This document shows positions 26,750 through 34,933 of a stretch of DNA of 50,319 nt, piece after piece. Under the pieces are notes generated by a model. That model saw only the letters and a list, made by a program, of their open reading frames with translations, was not told the origin of the DNA and ran no database searches. The position numbers and the translations under genes are program-made. Positions within the stretch are counted from its first letter, which is position 1. Each line of letters begins with the position of its first letter. Location: NCBI RefSeq assembly GCF_030732985.1, contig NZ_JASHJX010000032.1, forward strand, positions 1 through 50,319, read 5' to 3'. The stretch is from Nioella sp. MMSF_3534 (GTDB lineage: Bacteria; Pseudomonadota; Alphaproteobacteria; Rhodobacterales; Rhodobacteraceae).

Positions 26750-26854
26750 TCCTCCCGATCTCTTGACCCTCGTGCCCTGACCGGCGCGGGGGCCTTTCGG
26801 ACCCGCCGGGCTGACGCCTGCGCGGCTCTGCTGACTATTTCCGAAAGGTGCGCA

Positions 26855-28594
26855 ATGCTCGCCCGATATCTGCCCATTCTCGACTGGGGCCGGAGCTACA
26901 ACAAACAGGCCCTGTCGAATGACCTGATCGCCGCGGTGATCGTCACGATCATGCTGATCCCGCAATCGCTGGCCTATGCGCTGCTCGCTGGTCTGCCGCC
27001 CGAGATGGGGCTTTACGCCTCCATCGCGCCGATCATCCTTTATGCGATCTTCGGCACCTCCCGCGCGCTGGCCGTGGGGCCGGTTGCCGTGGTGTCGCTG
27101 ATGACGGCGGCCTCCATCGGCCAGATCGCAGAGGCCGGGACGGCGGGTTATGTGGTGGCCGCGCTGACGCTGGCGGGGCTTTCCGGCGCGATGCTGCTGG
27201 CCATGGGGGTGTTCAAGCTCGGCTTCCTGGCAAACTTCCTGTCGCATCCGGTGATTGCCGGGTTCATCACCGCCTCTGGTGTGATCATCGCGGCAAGCCA
27301 GCTCAAGCACATTCTGGGTGTCTCGGCGGGCGGTCACAACCTGCTGGAGCTGGTGGAATCGCTCTGGCACCACCTGCCGGAGACGAACCCCTACACGCTG
27401 GCCCTTGGCGTCACGGCCACGGCGTTCCTCTTCTGGGTGCGCAAGGGGCTGAAACCCGCGCTGCGCAAAATGGGCCTGTCGCCGGCGCTATCCGATGTGG
27501 CCGCCAAGGCGGGGCCGGTGGCGGCTGTGGTTGTCACGACGCTGGTTGTCTGGCTTTTCGACCTGAACGGGCAGGGGGTCGCCATCGTCGGGGAGGTGCC
27601 GCAGAGCCTGCCGCCCCTGACAATGCCGTCCTTCGACCTCGACCTGATCCGCGCGCTGGTGGTGCCCGCGCTGCTGATCTCGGTCATCGGCTTCGTGGAA
27701 TCCATTTCCGTGGCCCAGACCCTGGCGGCCAAGAAGCGCCAGAGGATTGACCCGGACCAAGAACTGATCGGGCTCGGCGCCGCCAATATCGGCGCGGCCT
27801 TCACCGGTGGTTTCCCGGTCACGGGCGGCTTTTCGCGCTCGGTCGTGAACTATGATGCCGGGGCCGAAACCCCTGCCGCCGGGGCCTATACCGCAGTTGG
27901 CCTTGCCATTGCCGCCCTTGCCCTGACGCCGCTCATTTTCTTCCTGCCCAAGGCGACGCTGGCGGCCACGATCATCGTGGCGGTGCTGAGCCTTGTCGAT
28001 TTCTCGATCCTGAAAAAGACCTGGGGCTATTCGAAGGCGGACTTCACCGCCGTTGCCGCAACGATCCTTCTGACGCTCGCCATGGGCGTGGAGGTCGGCG
28101 TGTCGGCGGGCGTTCTGCTGTCCATCGCGCTCTATCTCTACAAGACCTCGCGCCCGCATATCGCCGAGGTGGGCCTGATGCAGGACGGGTCCGAACATTT
28201 CCGCAATATCAAGCGCTACGAGGTGCTGACCAACCCGGCCTTGGTGACGCTGCGGGTGGATGAAAGCCTCTATTTCGCCAATGCCCGCTATCTGGAGGAC
28301 TATATCCTCGACCGGGTGGTCGGAGCCGAGGGGATCAAGCACGTGGTTCTGATGTTCTCTGCCGTGAACGAGGTCGACATGTCGGCGCTGGAATCTCTCG
28401 AGGCGATCAACCACCGGCTGGCCTCCATGGGCATCGCGCTGCACCTGTCCGAGGTGAAGGGTCCGGTCATGGACCGCCTGAAACGCGCGCATTTCCTTGA
28501 GGAACTGACCGGCAAGGTCTTCCTGTCGCAATATGCGGCGATGATGGAACTGGGCCCGGTGGTCGGGAAGGCAGCCCCGAACGCGGCCGAGTGA
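26855..28594 (+). CDS. SulP-family anion transporter with STAS domain
   Basis: 579 residues. About 11-14 TM helices (10-420) with SulP signatures such as PQSLAYALLAGLPPEMGLY and GGFPVTGGFSRSVVN. A cytoplasmic STAS domain occupies the last ~130 residues (LRVDESLYFANARYLEDYIL, MSALESLEAINHRL). SulP proteins carry sulfate, bicarbonate or other anions. At the end of a sulfide-oxidising operon, export of sulfite/sulfate or uptake of sulfate is the simplest reading. The stop codon abuts the stop of the convergent Rrf2 gene with no gap. Confidence 0.93.
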   Translation: MLARYLPILDWGRSYNKQALSNDLIAAVIVTIMLIPQSLAYALLAGLPPEMGLYASIAPIILYAIFGTSRALAVGPVAVVSLMTAASIGQIAEAGTAGYVVAALTLAGLSGAMLLAMGVFKLGFLANFLSHPVIAGFITASGVIIAASQLKHILGVSAGGHNLLELVESLWHHLPETNPYTLALGVTATAFLFWVRKGLKPALRKMGLSPALSDVAAKAGPVAAVVVTTLVVWLFDLNGQGVAIVGEVPQSLPPLTMPSFDLDLIRALVVPALLISVIGFVESISVAQTLAAKKRQRIDPDQELIGLGAANIGAAFTGGFPVTGGFSRSVVNYDAGAETPAAGAYTAVGLAIAALALTPLIFFLPKATLAATIIVAVLSLVDFSILKKTWGYSKADFTAVAATILLTLAMGVEVGVSAGVLLSIALYLYKTSRPHIAEVGLMQDGSEHFRNIKRYEVLTNPALVTLRVDESLYFANARYLEDYILDRVVGAEGIKHVVLMFSAVNEVDMSALESLEAINHRLASMGIALHLSEVKGPVMDRLKRAHFLEELTGKVFLSQYAAMMELGPVVGKAAPNAAE

Positions 28595-29038
28595 TCAGCA
28601 GGCGGGTTCGAGCGACAGCAGCCGTTCGAGCCCGGCATTGTTGCAGGTCAGGTCGTTCAGGCTCACGTCGTCGAGCGAGGTGTAGAACGCCTCCAGCGCC
28701 GTATCGAGCGAGTTGCGCAGTTTGCATACCGGCGCAATCGGGCAATGGTTGTCGCGGGCAGAGAAGCATTCGGCAAAGGGCGTGTTCGCCTCGAACGTGC
28801 GAAAGACGCGCCCGACGCTGATCTCCTCTGGCGGCAGGCGCAGGCGGATGCCGCCATTGCGGCCCCGGATCGTCTCGATGAACCCGGTCTGCGCCAGTTG
28901 GTTGATCACGACGCCCAGATGCGCCTCGGACGCGCCGGTGGCTTCGGCGATCTCGGCCTTGCGGACGATCTTGCCGGGGTTCACCGCGCAGGTCATCAAG
29001 GCGCGCATGGCGATATTGGTTCTTACGGTCAGGCGCAT
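28595..29038 (-). CDS. Rrf2-family regulator, NsrR-like Fe-S sensor
   Basis: 147 residues from ATG at 29038 (MRLTVRTNIAMRAL). Winged helix-turn-helix (about 1-65) followed by a cysteine cluster Cys91, Cys99 and Cys105 (C-X7-C-X5-C). That spacing is seen in NsrR-type nitric-oxide-sensing regulators and is not the IscR pattern. It converges on the SulP gene. Upstream lies an FNR-like box. It may regulate the sulfur operon or respiratory or nitrosative-stress genes elsewhere; the sequence does not decide this. Confidence 0.88.
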   Translation of the reverse strand: MRLTVRTNIAMRALMTCAVNPGKIVRKAEIAEATGASEAHLGVVINQLAQTGFIETIRGRNGGIRLRLPPEEISVGRVFRTFEANTPFAECFSARDNHCPIAPVCKLRNSLDTALEAFYTSLDDVSLNDLTCNNAGLERLLSLEPAC

Positions 29039-29090
29039 CTGCGATAGTCCTTTTGCTGCGCTGACCATAGGCAAGCCCGCGAAACGCACC

Positions 29091-29104
29091 TTGATCCAGA
29101 TCAG
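29091..29104. promoter_or_regulatory. FNR-like operator upstream of the Rrf2 gene
   Basis: TTGATCCAGATCAG has one mismatch to TTGAT-N4-ATCAA. It is centred about 60 bp upstream of the Rrf2 start, a position suited to promoter control. It resembles the box beside the Crp/Fnr gene at 16903. Confidence 0.6.
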
Positions 29105-29200
29105 AGTGCGCAAAACCTGCGGTTGCTAAAGATGAAGGTGAGATTCGTGTTTGACGCGGATCAGCGAAGGGCTCCTCTCCCGGCCCAGGCGCTCAATTAC

Positions 29201-29232
29201 GGCCCCGGCGCAGCGCACCGGGGCCATTTTTT
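29201..29232. terminator. GC-rich hairpin after the Nudix gene
   Basis: GGCCCCGG (29201-29208) pairs with CCGGGGCC (29218-29225). On the plus strand it is followed by six T (29227-29232). No plus-strand gene ends just upstream; on the minus strand it directly follows the Nudix stop codon and would be a U-poor terminator there. Confidence 0.55.
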
Positions 29233-29891
29233 CAGAAGTCGACCGAATAGAGCGCCGCCGGACGGTGGCGTCCGCCCGAGGTCTTTTCCTTCAGGTCGAC
29301 AAGATCCCAGTTCGCGGCAATCCACTTGCGGAAATTGCGCTTGTCCAGCGGTTCCCCCTTCAGGGTCTCGAACACCGCCTGCGCCTGCGCCAGGGTGAAT
29401 TTCTGCGGCAGGAACTGGAACGCGGACTTGGCGGTTTCGGTAACGCGGTTGGTGACCTTGTCGGCCAGCCGGGCGCGGGCATCGGCGAGGATCGTGGCGT
29501 GGTCGAAGGCCAGCGATGGCAGCTCGTCCATATCAAACCACTGGGCATCGGCGGCGTCGGTGGCGGCGGCCAGAACCATCTGGTCAGAGGGCACAAGCGC
29601 CATGAAGGCCACGGTGATCACCCGTTCGCGCGGGTCGCGGTCGGGCGCGCCATAGGCGCCGAGCTGTTCCAGAGGCACACCGGACACTCCGGTTTCTTCC
29701 TCCAACTCGCGCGCCGCGCCAACGGCAAGGTCTTCGTCCATCTTGATAAAGCCACCGGGGATGGCCCAACAATCCTTGAAAGGGTCGATCAGACGCTGGA
29801 TCAGCAAAACCTTCAACGTGCCTTCGCGGATCGAGAAAATGCAGATGTCGGCGGTAACCGCGGGATGCGGATATTCGTAGGTATAACTCAT
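29232..29891 (-). CDS. Nudix-winged-helix protein, NrtR-like regulator
   Basis: 219 residues. The N-terminal Nudix fold (about 10-140) has a Nudix box near AIPGGFIKMDEDLAVGAARE followed by LEEETGV. The C-terminal ~70 residues (about 150-219) form the winged-helix domain seen in NrtR proteins (FTLAQAQAVFETLKGEPLDK then RNFRKWI). NrtR proteins sense ADP-ribose or related nucleotides and repress NAD metabolism genes. No NAD genes are adjacent. A GTGT-N7-ACAC palindrome lies upstream and could be its own operator. An active Nudix hydrolase is the alternative. Confidence 0.87.
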   Translation of the reverse strand: MSYTYEYPHPAVTADICIFSIREGTLKVLLIQRLIDPFKDCWAIPGGFIKMDEDLAVGAARELEEETGVSGVPLEQLGAYGAPDRDPRERVITVAFMALVPSDQMVLAAATDAADAQWFDMDELPSLAFDHATILADARARLADKVTNRVTETAKSAFQFLPQKFTLAQAQAVFETLKGEPLDKRNFRKWIAANWDLVDLKEKTSGGRHRPAALYSVDF

Positions 29892-29959
29892 GCCTGCCCG
29901 TTCGCCGGTCTGAACCCGGCCCTTTCAAAATGGTAACCCGTCCCGGGGCTGAATGTATG

Positions 29960-29974
29960 GTGTAAAGTTCACAC
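29960..29974. promoter_or_regulatory. candidate operator of the Nudix/NrtR-like gene
   Basis: The near-perfect palindrome GTGTAAAGTTCACAC lies about 70 bp before the gene start, just downstream of a possible minus-strand -35 box (TTGACG, 29987-29992). A repressor bound here would cover the -10 region. Assignment to the adjacent regulator is inference. Confidence 0.45.
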
Positions 29975-30000
29975 ACTGACAGAGTCCCGTCAAGTAAATT

Positions 30001-30072
30001 GGCCGGCCCCCTGGGACAGAAGGGGCCGGCCGGACGATCCAGTTCATGGGGACAGGGATAGGACGGATCGTC
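30001..30072. ncRNA. structured element, possible small RNA or leader
   Basis: A 10-bp perfect GGCC-rich hairpin (30001-30031) is followed directly by an 8-bp inverted repeat closing a 24-nt loop (30033-30072). The two adjacent stems in a non-coding gap suggest a folded RNA, but no clear promoter or terminator brackets them and the strand cannot be decided. Confidence 0.35.
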
Positions 30073-30421
30073 TAAGGGAAACTAAAAAGAGAGAGGGAGG
30101 AAAAGGTCTTTGGAGGAGGTCTTAATCTGGTCTTTCGTATGGTAGGTTTGAGTGGTGATGTGTTTGTGTCAGTTCGTATTGTTGTTATGACACTAACTTA
30201 TCGTGTTGTAAATACACTTATTTGACTTTCCGGGCTGTTTTTAGCCCCGCCATAGGTAAGTACTTGATGATGAAGGGAATATTTTCCTGCGTCTCGCAGG
30301 GGTTTCTGCGGAGCAAGCGCTCGCAAGGCCGGTTCTGGCCGCTTCTTTGTGAAGAATCACAGACGCTTCCTGACTCTGCGGGGGTGGATTTTTTGCCGCT
30401 CGCAGGGCTTGATAGTGCCAC

Positions 30422-32737
30422 ATGACCCAACGTTCGCGAATCTTCATCTCCTATTCTCACAAGGACAGGGATCGGGCCGATTTCCTGTGGGAGGAACTGC
30501 GTTCGCGTGGCCATGAGGTGTTCATCGACCGTGAAGGCATTCTGGAGACGGAGCTGATCACCGCGCGCATCCGCGACATGATGCAAGGCTCGGACGTGGT
30601 GGTGCTGGTTCTGGGGCCGAACTGGATCACCTCGCCGGCCTGCCGGATGGAAATGCAGTTCGCGCTGGAACTGAACAAGCGCATGGTCCCCGCCGCTTTC
30701 GAGGATGTGGGGCCGGACCTGCCGCCGGAAATCCGGGAAATCAACTATGTGCGGTTCTACGGCGAGGACGGGGAATGGTCGCAGGCCATCGAGCGGCTGG
30801 ATTCGGCGCTGGACCGCGATATCGAATGGATCCGCGACCACACCCGCTTTGGCGAACAGGCGGCGCGCTTCCTGGCCGGGGTGGGGGCGCCGCCGCGCGG
30901 GGCTGAACTGCGCGCCATGCGCCGCTGGATCGAACGTAACCCGCGCAATGCGCCGGGGCCGACCCGCGATCACTGGCGCTATTTCAAGGCCGGCATGTCG
31001 CGGCGCAAATGGTTCCAGATCGGCAGCGCCGTGGCCACGACCGTCGCCATATGCGCGGCGCTTGTCGGGGGGTATTTCTGGGTGAGCAACCAGCAATGCG
31101 AGGAATTGCGGTCGCGGGCGAGGGAAGCGCAGACGCTCGACCCGGTGCTCGCGATCCAGAATATCCTGCCGCTTGTTGATTTCAGCTTTTGCCGCGCGCC
31201 CGATGCCTGGCTGGAGGTTCTGGAAACGCTCGGCCAGACGATCCAGGGCCAGCGCCTGCGCGCGACGGTGACCCTGCCGGATGCGCCCGCCCATTTCGTG
31301 GAATTTCTGCCGGGGTCGGGCCATGTGGTGACGGTGTCGGCCGACGGCTCTGGCGCGGTGTTCGACCCCGAAACCGGGGCCGTGATCGAAGGCGAGCTTG
31401 CGATGCCCGCAGCCGGAATGGCGCCGCGAATCCTGTATGACCGGGGCCGGTTCCTGCTGATCCGCGACAGCCGTGTGACGGTGTGGGACCCGCGTGAGGG
31501 GGAAATGTCGGGTCTCCCCTATCAGGGCGGAGAACGGGTGTTGTCGGCGGCGCTGTCGCCGGGTGTGGATACGCTGGTGGTCGCGACCGCATCCAACGAG
31601 CTGCACTTCCATTCCCTCGTGTCGGGCCGGGCCCTTCGCGACCCGCTCAGCCTTGGGGATGACGTGACCGCGCTGGCCTTCGTGCCCGGCAGCGCCCGTC
31701 TGATCGCCACGGTTGGCGACGAGGTGCGGGTGATCGACCTTGTCCCGGCGCTGAACGGGCGGGCCATGGGGCTGATCCACCGGCTGCGCATGCCGGGGCC
31801 GGTCGTGGCGATGGATGTCTCTGCCGATGGCAGCACCGTGGCCGCCGCCACCGGCAACATCGCCGGGGTCTGGGACCTGACGACGTTTGACGCGATTCTG
31901 CCGCCAAGCGCGTTGTATCTAGACGGGGTGGATATCCTCGGGCTTGGCCTGTCGCCCGATGGTCTTCGGATGGCCGTGGGGGCCTCCGACAACCGGGCGC
32001 GCATTCATGACGTGCCGACCGGCAAGAGCCTGATCACCCTTCTGGGCCATCGCAGCCCGGTCCATGACGTGCATTTCTCGCCGCAGGGCAATGCGGTCAT
32101 GACCCATGACGAGGCCGGGGTGATGCGGCTCTTTGACGTGTCCACGGGCCATTCCGTGCCGTCGATATCGGACGCGATGACCGAGGCGGTGATGTCCACC
32201 TCCGACGCCGGGCGCAATGCGGCGGCGATGGAGCTGATGGCGACGGGGATGCGGGTCAACATCCTGCCCAACCAGCCCGACGTGCTGCGCCTGACCCATG
32301 TGGCCGAGGATGCGCCGCCCTTCTATAACGAGCGGCTCGCGCATGACGGGTTTGTCACCTCCATGGCGCTCAGCCCCGATGAACGTCTGCTGGTGACCGG
32401 CGCCGATGACGGGCAGGTCTATGTCTGGGACGCGCAGACCGGCCTGCCGCTCTACACCTTCGCCCATGCCCGCGACGGGCTGGTGACCTATGTGGCCGCC
32501 GATTTCACCCCTTCGGGCGATCACATCATCTCGTGGGACAGCAATGGCGAGCAACGGGTCTGGGCGATCCAGCCACTGACCGGCGACCTGTTCCAGACCG
32601 CCTGCCGCCTGCTGCCCTTTGAGAACGGGGTGCGGAACGTGGAGGGTCTGATCGGTGACATCGCCACGCGCGACCCCTGCGAGGACGTGGTGCTGCTGCC
32701 CCGGTGGGGCGCAACCATGTGGCTGGCCAGCCGCTAG
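30422..32737 (+). CDS. TIR-domain / transmembrane / WD40-repeat protein
   Basis: 771 residues. An N-terminal TIR domain (about 1-140) opens RIFISYSHKDRD and has the NADase-type motif SPACRMEMQ, with the putative catalytic Glu77. A single TM helix (about 199-221) is followed by a C-terminal region (about 260-771) of degenerate WD40-type repeats forming one or two propellers. Clear blades include LITLLGHRSPVHDVHFSPQG and LAHDGFVTSMALSPDERLLV. The layout puts TIR in the cytoplasm and, by topology, the propeller in the periplasm. TIR-WD40 fusions occur in stress and antiphage contexts, but no defence partner genes lie nearby. Function is unknown. Confidence 0.88.
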   Translation: MTQRSRIFISYSHKDRDRADFLWEELRSRGHEVFIDREGILETELITARIRDMMQGSDVVVLVLGPNWITSPACRMEMQFALELNKRMVPAAFEDVGPDLPPEIREINYVRFYGEDGEWSQAIERLDSALDRDIEWIRDHTRFGEQAARFLAGVGAPPRGAELRAMRRWIERNPRNAPGPTRDHWRYFKAGMSRRKWFQIGSAVATTVAICAALVGGYFWVSNQQCEELRSRAREAQTLDPVLAIQNILPLVDFSFCRAPDAWLEVLETLGQTIQGQRLRATVTLPDAPAHFVEFLPGSGHVVTVSADGSGAVFDPETGAVIEGELAMPAAGMAPRILYDRGRFLLIRDSRVTVWDPREGEMSGLPYQGGERVLSAALSPGVDTLVVATASNELHFHSLVSGRALRDPLSLGDDVTALAFVPGSARLIATVGDEVRVIDLVPALNGRAMGLIHRLRMPGPVVAMDVSADGSTVAAATGNIAGVWDLTTFDAILPPSALYLDGVDILGLGLSPDGLRMAVGASDNRARIHDVPTGKSLITLLGHRSPVHDVHFSPQGNAVMTHDEAGVMRLFDVSTGHSVPSISDAMTEAVMSTSDAGRNAAAMELMATGMRVNILPNQPDVLRLTHVAEDAPPFYNERLAHDGFVTSMALSPDERLLVTGADDGQVYVWDAQTGLPLYTFAHARDGLVTYVAADFTPSGDHIISWDSNGEQRVWAIQPLTGDLFQTACRLLPFENGVRNVEGLIGDIATRDPCEDVVLLPRWGATMWLASR

Positions 32738-32796
32738 CGCGGGACCGGGCGGGATTGAAAAGAGCCCGTGAAGGGATATTTCGTGAACCACCCCCC

Positions 32797-32824
32797 CTTG
32801 CAGTCCCCATGGGGCGGCCATAAC
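32797..32824 (+). promoter_or_regulatory. possible heat-shock (RpoH-type) promoter of clpP
   Basis: A C-rich CTTGCA element (32797-32802) is followed after 16 bp by CATAAC (32819-32824), 40 bp before the clpP start. The C-rich CTTG -35 resembles alphaproteobacterial RpoH promoters, and clpP is a usual RpoH target. The -10 match is poor. Confidence 0.3.
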
Positions 32825-32863
32825 CTTCCCCCAAAGCATGTACCCTTACCTGAGGCAGGCCCG

Positions 32864-33487
32864 ATGAAAGACCCATATGACGTTTACATGAACACGCTGG
32901 TTCCCATGGTGGTCGAACAGACCAGCCGGGGCGAACGCGCCTATGACATCTTCTCGCGCCTGCTGAAGGAACGGATCATCTTCCTGTCGGGCCCGGTGCA
33001 TGACGGCATGTCCAGCCTCATCGTGGCGCAGCTGCTGCACCTGGAGGCAGAGAACCCGTCCAAGGAAATTTCCATGTATATCAACAGCCCTGGCGGTGTC
33101 GTGACCTCGGGCCTGTCGATCTATGACACGATGCAGTATATCAAGCCCAAGGTCTCGACCCTTGTGGTGGGGCAGGCGGCGTCCATGGGCTCGCTCTTGC
33201 TGACGGCGGGCGAACCGGGAATGCGCTTCTCGCTGCCCAATTCCCGGATCATGGTGCACCAGCCCTCGGGCGGCTACCAGGGTCAGGCGACGGATATCAT
33301 GATCCACGCCCAGGAAACCCAGAAGCTGAAAGATCGCCTTAACCAGATTTATGTCAAACATACCGGGCAAAAGCTGGAATCGGTGGTCGATGCGCTGGAA
33401 CGCGACAATTTCATGGATGCCGAACAGGCCAAGGACTGGGGCCTGATCGACGAGATCGTCGAAAACCGCGGTGCGGCCGAGGCTTGA
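32864..33487 (+). CDS. clpP: ATP-dependent Clp protease proteolytic subunit
   Basis: 207 residues from ATG at 32864 ([20 protein letters not shown]), matching Rhodobacter-group ClpP starts. An upstream in-frame start would add 32 residues unlike the family. The catalytic triad is Ser107 (GQAASMGSL), His132 (IMVHQPSGG) and Asp181 (ERDNFMDA). It forms the tetradecameric chamber that degrades proteins unfolded by ClpX, encoded 176 bp downstream. A 7-bp GC hairpin lies between the two genes. Confidence 0.97.
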   Translation: MKDPYDVYMNTLVPMVVEQTSRGERAYDIFSRLLKERIIFLSGPVHDGMSSLIVAQLLHLEAENPSKEISMYINSPGGVVTSGLSIYDTMQYIKPKVSTLVVGQAASMGSLLLTAGEPGMRFSLPNSRIMVHQPSGGYQGQATDIMIHAQETQKLKDRLNQIYVKHTGQKLESVVDALERDNFMDAEQAKDWGLIDEIVENRGAAEA

Positions 33488-33497
33488 AAATAGCTGT

Positions 33498-33523
33498 CCG
33501 CGCAGGGCAGGGGCCTTGCGCGG
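33498..33523 (+). terminator. hairpin between clpP and clpX
   Basis: CCGCGCA (33498-33504) pairs with TGCGCGG (33517-33523), and the loop can add further G-C pairs. Downstream is T-rich but interrupted (CTTTGGTTTT). It may partly terminate or stabilise the clpP transcript. Confidence 0.45.
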
Positions 33524-33663
33524 GCGCTTTGGTTTTGGGGGCGACCCGAGGCCATTTTGACATTGTGGACCGGTTTGGGCTGCTTTAGGCTTGCGCGAAC
33601 GGAGCCGAGTTTCAGGGTGAACGCCCTTCGGCACAGCGCGAAAACCCGTTGAGGTAGGACGAT

Positions 33664-34929
33664 ATGGCGAATTCATCCGGCAACGACACCAAGAACACGC
33701 TCTATTGCAGCTTTTGCGGCAAGAGCCAGCACGAGGTGCGCAAGCTGATTGCCGGGCCGACTGTCTTCATCTGCGATGAATGCGTCGAACTGTGCATGGA
33801 CATCATCCGCGAGGAGACCAAGTCCGCCGGGCTGAAATCCTCGGAAGGGGTGCCGTCCCCGCGTGAAATCTGCGAGGTGCTGGATGACTATGTGATCGGC
33901 CAGATGCATGCCAAGCGGGTGCTGTCGGTCGCCGTTCACAACCATTACAAGCGCCTGAACAATTCCGGCAAATCCGACATCGAACTGGCGAAGTCCAACA
34001 TTCTGCTGATCGGACCCACCGGCTGCGGCAAGACGCTGCTGGCGCAGACGCTGGCGCGCATCCTGGATGTGCCCTTCACCATGGCCGATGCCACCACGCT
34101 GACCGAAGCGGGCTACGTGGGCGAGGATGTGGAAAACATCATCCTGAAACTGCTCCAGGCCAGCGAATACAACGTCGACCGGGCGCAGCGCGGCATTGTC
34201 TATATCGACGAGGTCGACAAGATCACCCGCAAGTCCGACAACCCCTCGATCACCCGCGACGTGTCGGGCGAGGGCGTGCAGCAGGCGCTTCTGAAGATCA
34301 TGGAAGGCACCGTGGCCTCCGTTCCGCCGCAGGGCGGGCGCAAGCATCCGCAGCAGGAATTCCTGCAGGTGGACACCACGAACATCCTCTTCATTTGTGG
34401 CGGGGCCTTTGCCGGTCTCGACCGGATCATCGCGCAGCGCGGCAAGGGCAGCGCCATGGGCTTCGGCGCCGATGTGCGTGACGACAGCAACAAATCCGTG
34501 GGGGAGTACTTCAAGGATCTCGAACCGGAGGATCTTCTGAAATTTGGCCTGATCCCGGAATTCGTCGGTCGTCTGCCCGTCATCGCGACGCTGGAAGACC
34601 TGGACGAGGACGCGCTTGTCACCATCCTGACACAGCCCAAGAATGCGCTGGTCAAGCAGTATCAGCGGCTCTTTGAACTGGAAGATGCCAAGCTGAAATT
34701 CACCGATGACGCCCTGTCGGCCATCGCCAAGCGCGCGATTGCCCGCAAGACCGGTGCGCGCGGCCTGCGCTCGATCATGGAAGATATCCTGCTGGATACC
34801 ATGTTCGACCTGCCGGGCACTGAAGGCGTCGAGGAGGTGGTGGTGAACGAAGAGGCGGTGTCCTCCGACGCGCAGCCCCTGCTGATCTATACCGAACGCA
34901 AGAAGGAAGAACCCGCCACCGCGGGGTGA
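33664..34929 (+). CDS. clpX: ATP-dependent Clp protease ATPase subunit ClpX
   Basis: 421 residues. An N-terminal C4 zinc finger (Cys15, Cys18, Cys37, Cys40) binds adaptors and substrates. AAA+ module: Walker A GPTGCGKT (about 117-124), Walker [11 protein letters not shown], pore loop GYVGEDVE and sensor region [17 protein letters not shown]. The ClpP-docking loop reads GSAMGFGAD, with Met where many ClpX proteins have Ile in the IGF tripeptide. It unfolds tagged proteins and feeds them into ClpP. The methyltransferase gene starts 4 bp after its stop. Confidence 0.97.
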   Translation: MANSSGNDTKNTLYCSFCGKSQHEVRKLIAGPTVFICDECVELCMDIIREETKSAGLKSSEGVPSPREICEVLDDYVIGQMHAKRVLSVAVHNHYKRLNNSGKSDIELAKSNILLIGPTGCGKTLLAQTLARILDVPFTMADATTLTEAGYVGEDVENIILKLLQASEYNVDRAQRGIVYIDEVDKITRKSDNPSITRDVSGEGVQQALLKIMEGTVASVPPQGGRKHPQQEFLQVDTTNILFICGGAFAGLDRIIAQRGKGSAMGFGADVRDDSNKSVGEYFKDLEPEDLLKFGLIPEFVGRLPVIATLEDLDEDALVTILTQPKNALVKQYQRLFELEDAKLKFTDDALSAIAKRAIARKTGARGLRSIMEDILLDTMFDLPGTEGVEEVVVNEEAVSSDAQPLLIYTERKKEEPATAG

Positions 34930-34933
34930 TCAG

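Larger units (their letters stand above)
29892..30421. other. 530-bp intergenic region with operator-like repeats, hairpins and AT-rich core
   Basis: This gap separates the divergent Nudix and TIR genes and holds no convincing coding sequence. It contains a GTGTAAAGTTCACAC palindrome (29960-29974) and a second GTGT-N7-ACAC at 30203-30217. A perfect 10-bp GC hairpin pairs 30001-30010 with 30022-30031, and an 8-bp inverted repeat pairs GACGATCC (30033-30040) with GGATCGTC (30065-30072). There is a purine-rich tract (30076-30120), three GGTCTT repeats (30105, 30118, 30129) and an inverted repeat GTGTCA/TGACAC (30166-30193). From about 30080 to 30300 it is much more AT-rich than its surroundings. 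Confidence 0.7.

Noticed and set aside
24806-27373. An 855-residue open frame on the minus strand
   Set aside because: It is antisense to the MBL, SQR-fusion and SulP genes and has no domain features; it is a GC-driven shadow.
30222-30425. A 67-residue open frame before the TIR gene
   Set aside because: It has no convincing ribosome site or similarity, is built from structured intergenic DNA and overlaps the TIR start by 4 bp.
33557-33589. TTGACA upstream of clpX as a promoter
   Set aside because: The only -10-like sequence (TTTAGG) is 21 bp away, too far for a normal promoter.
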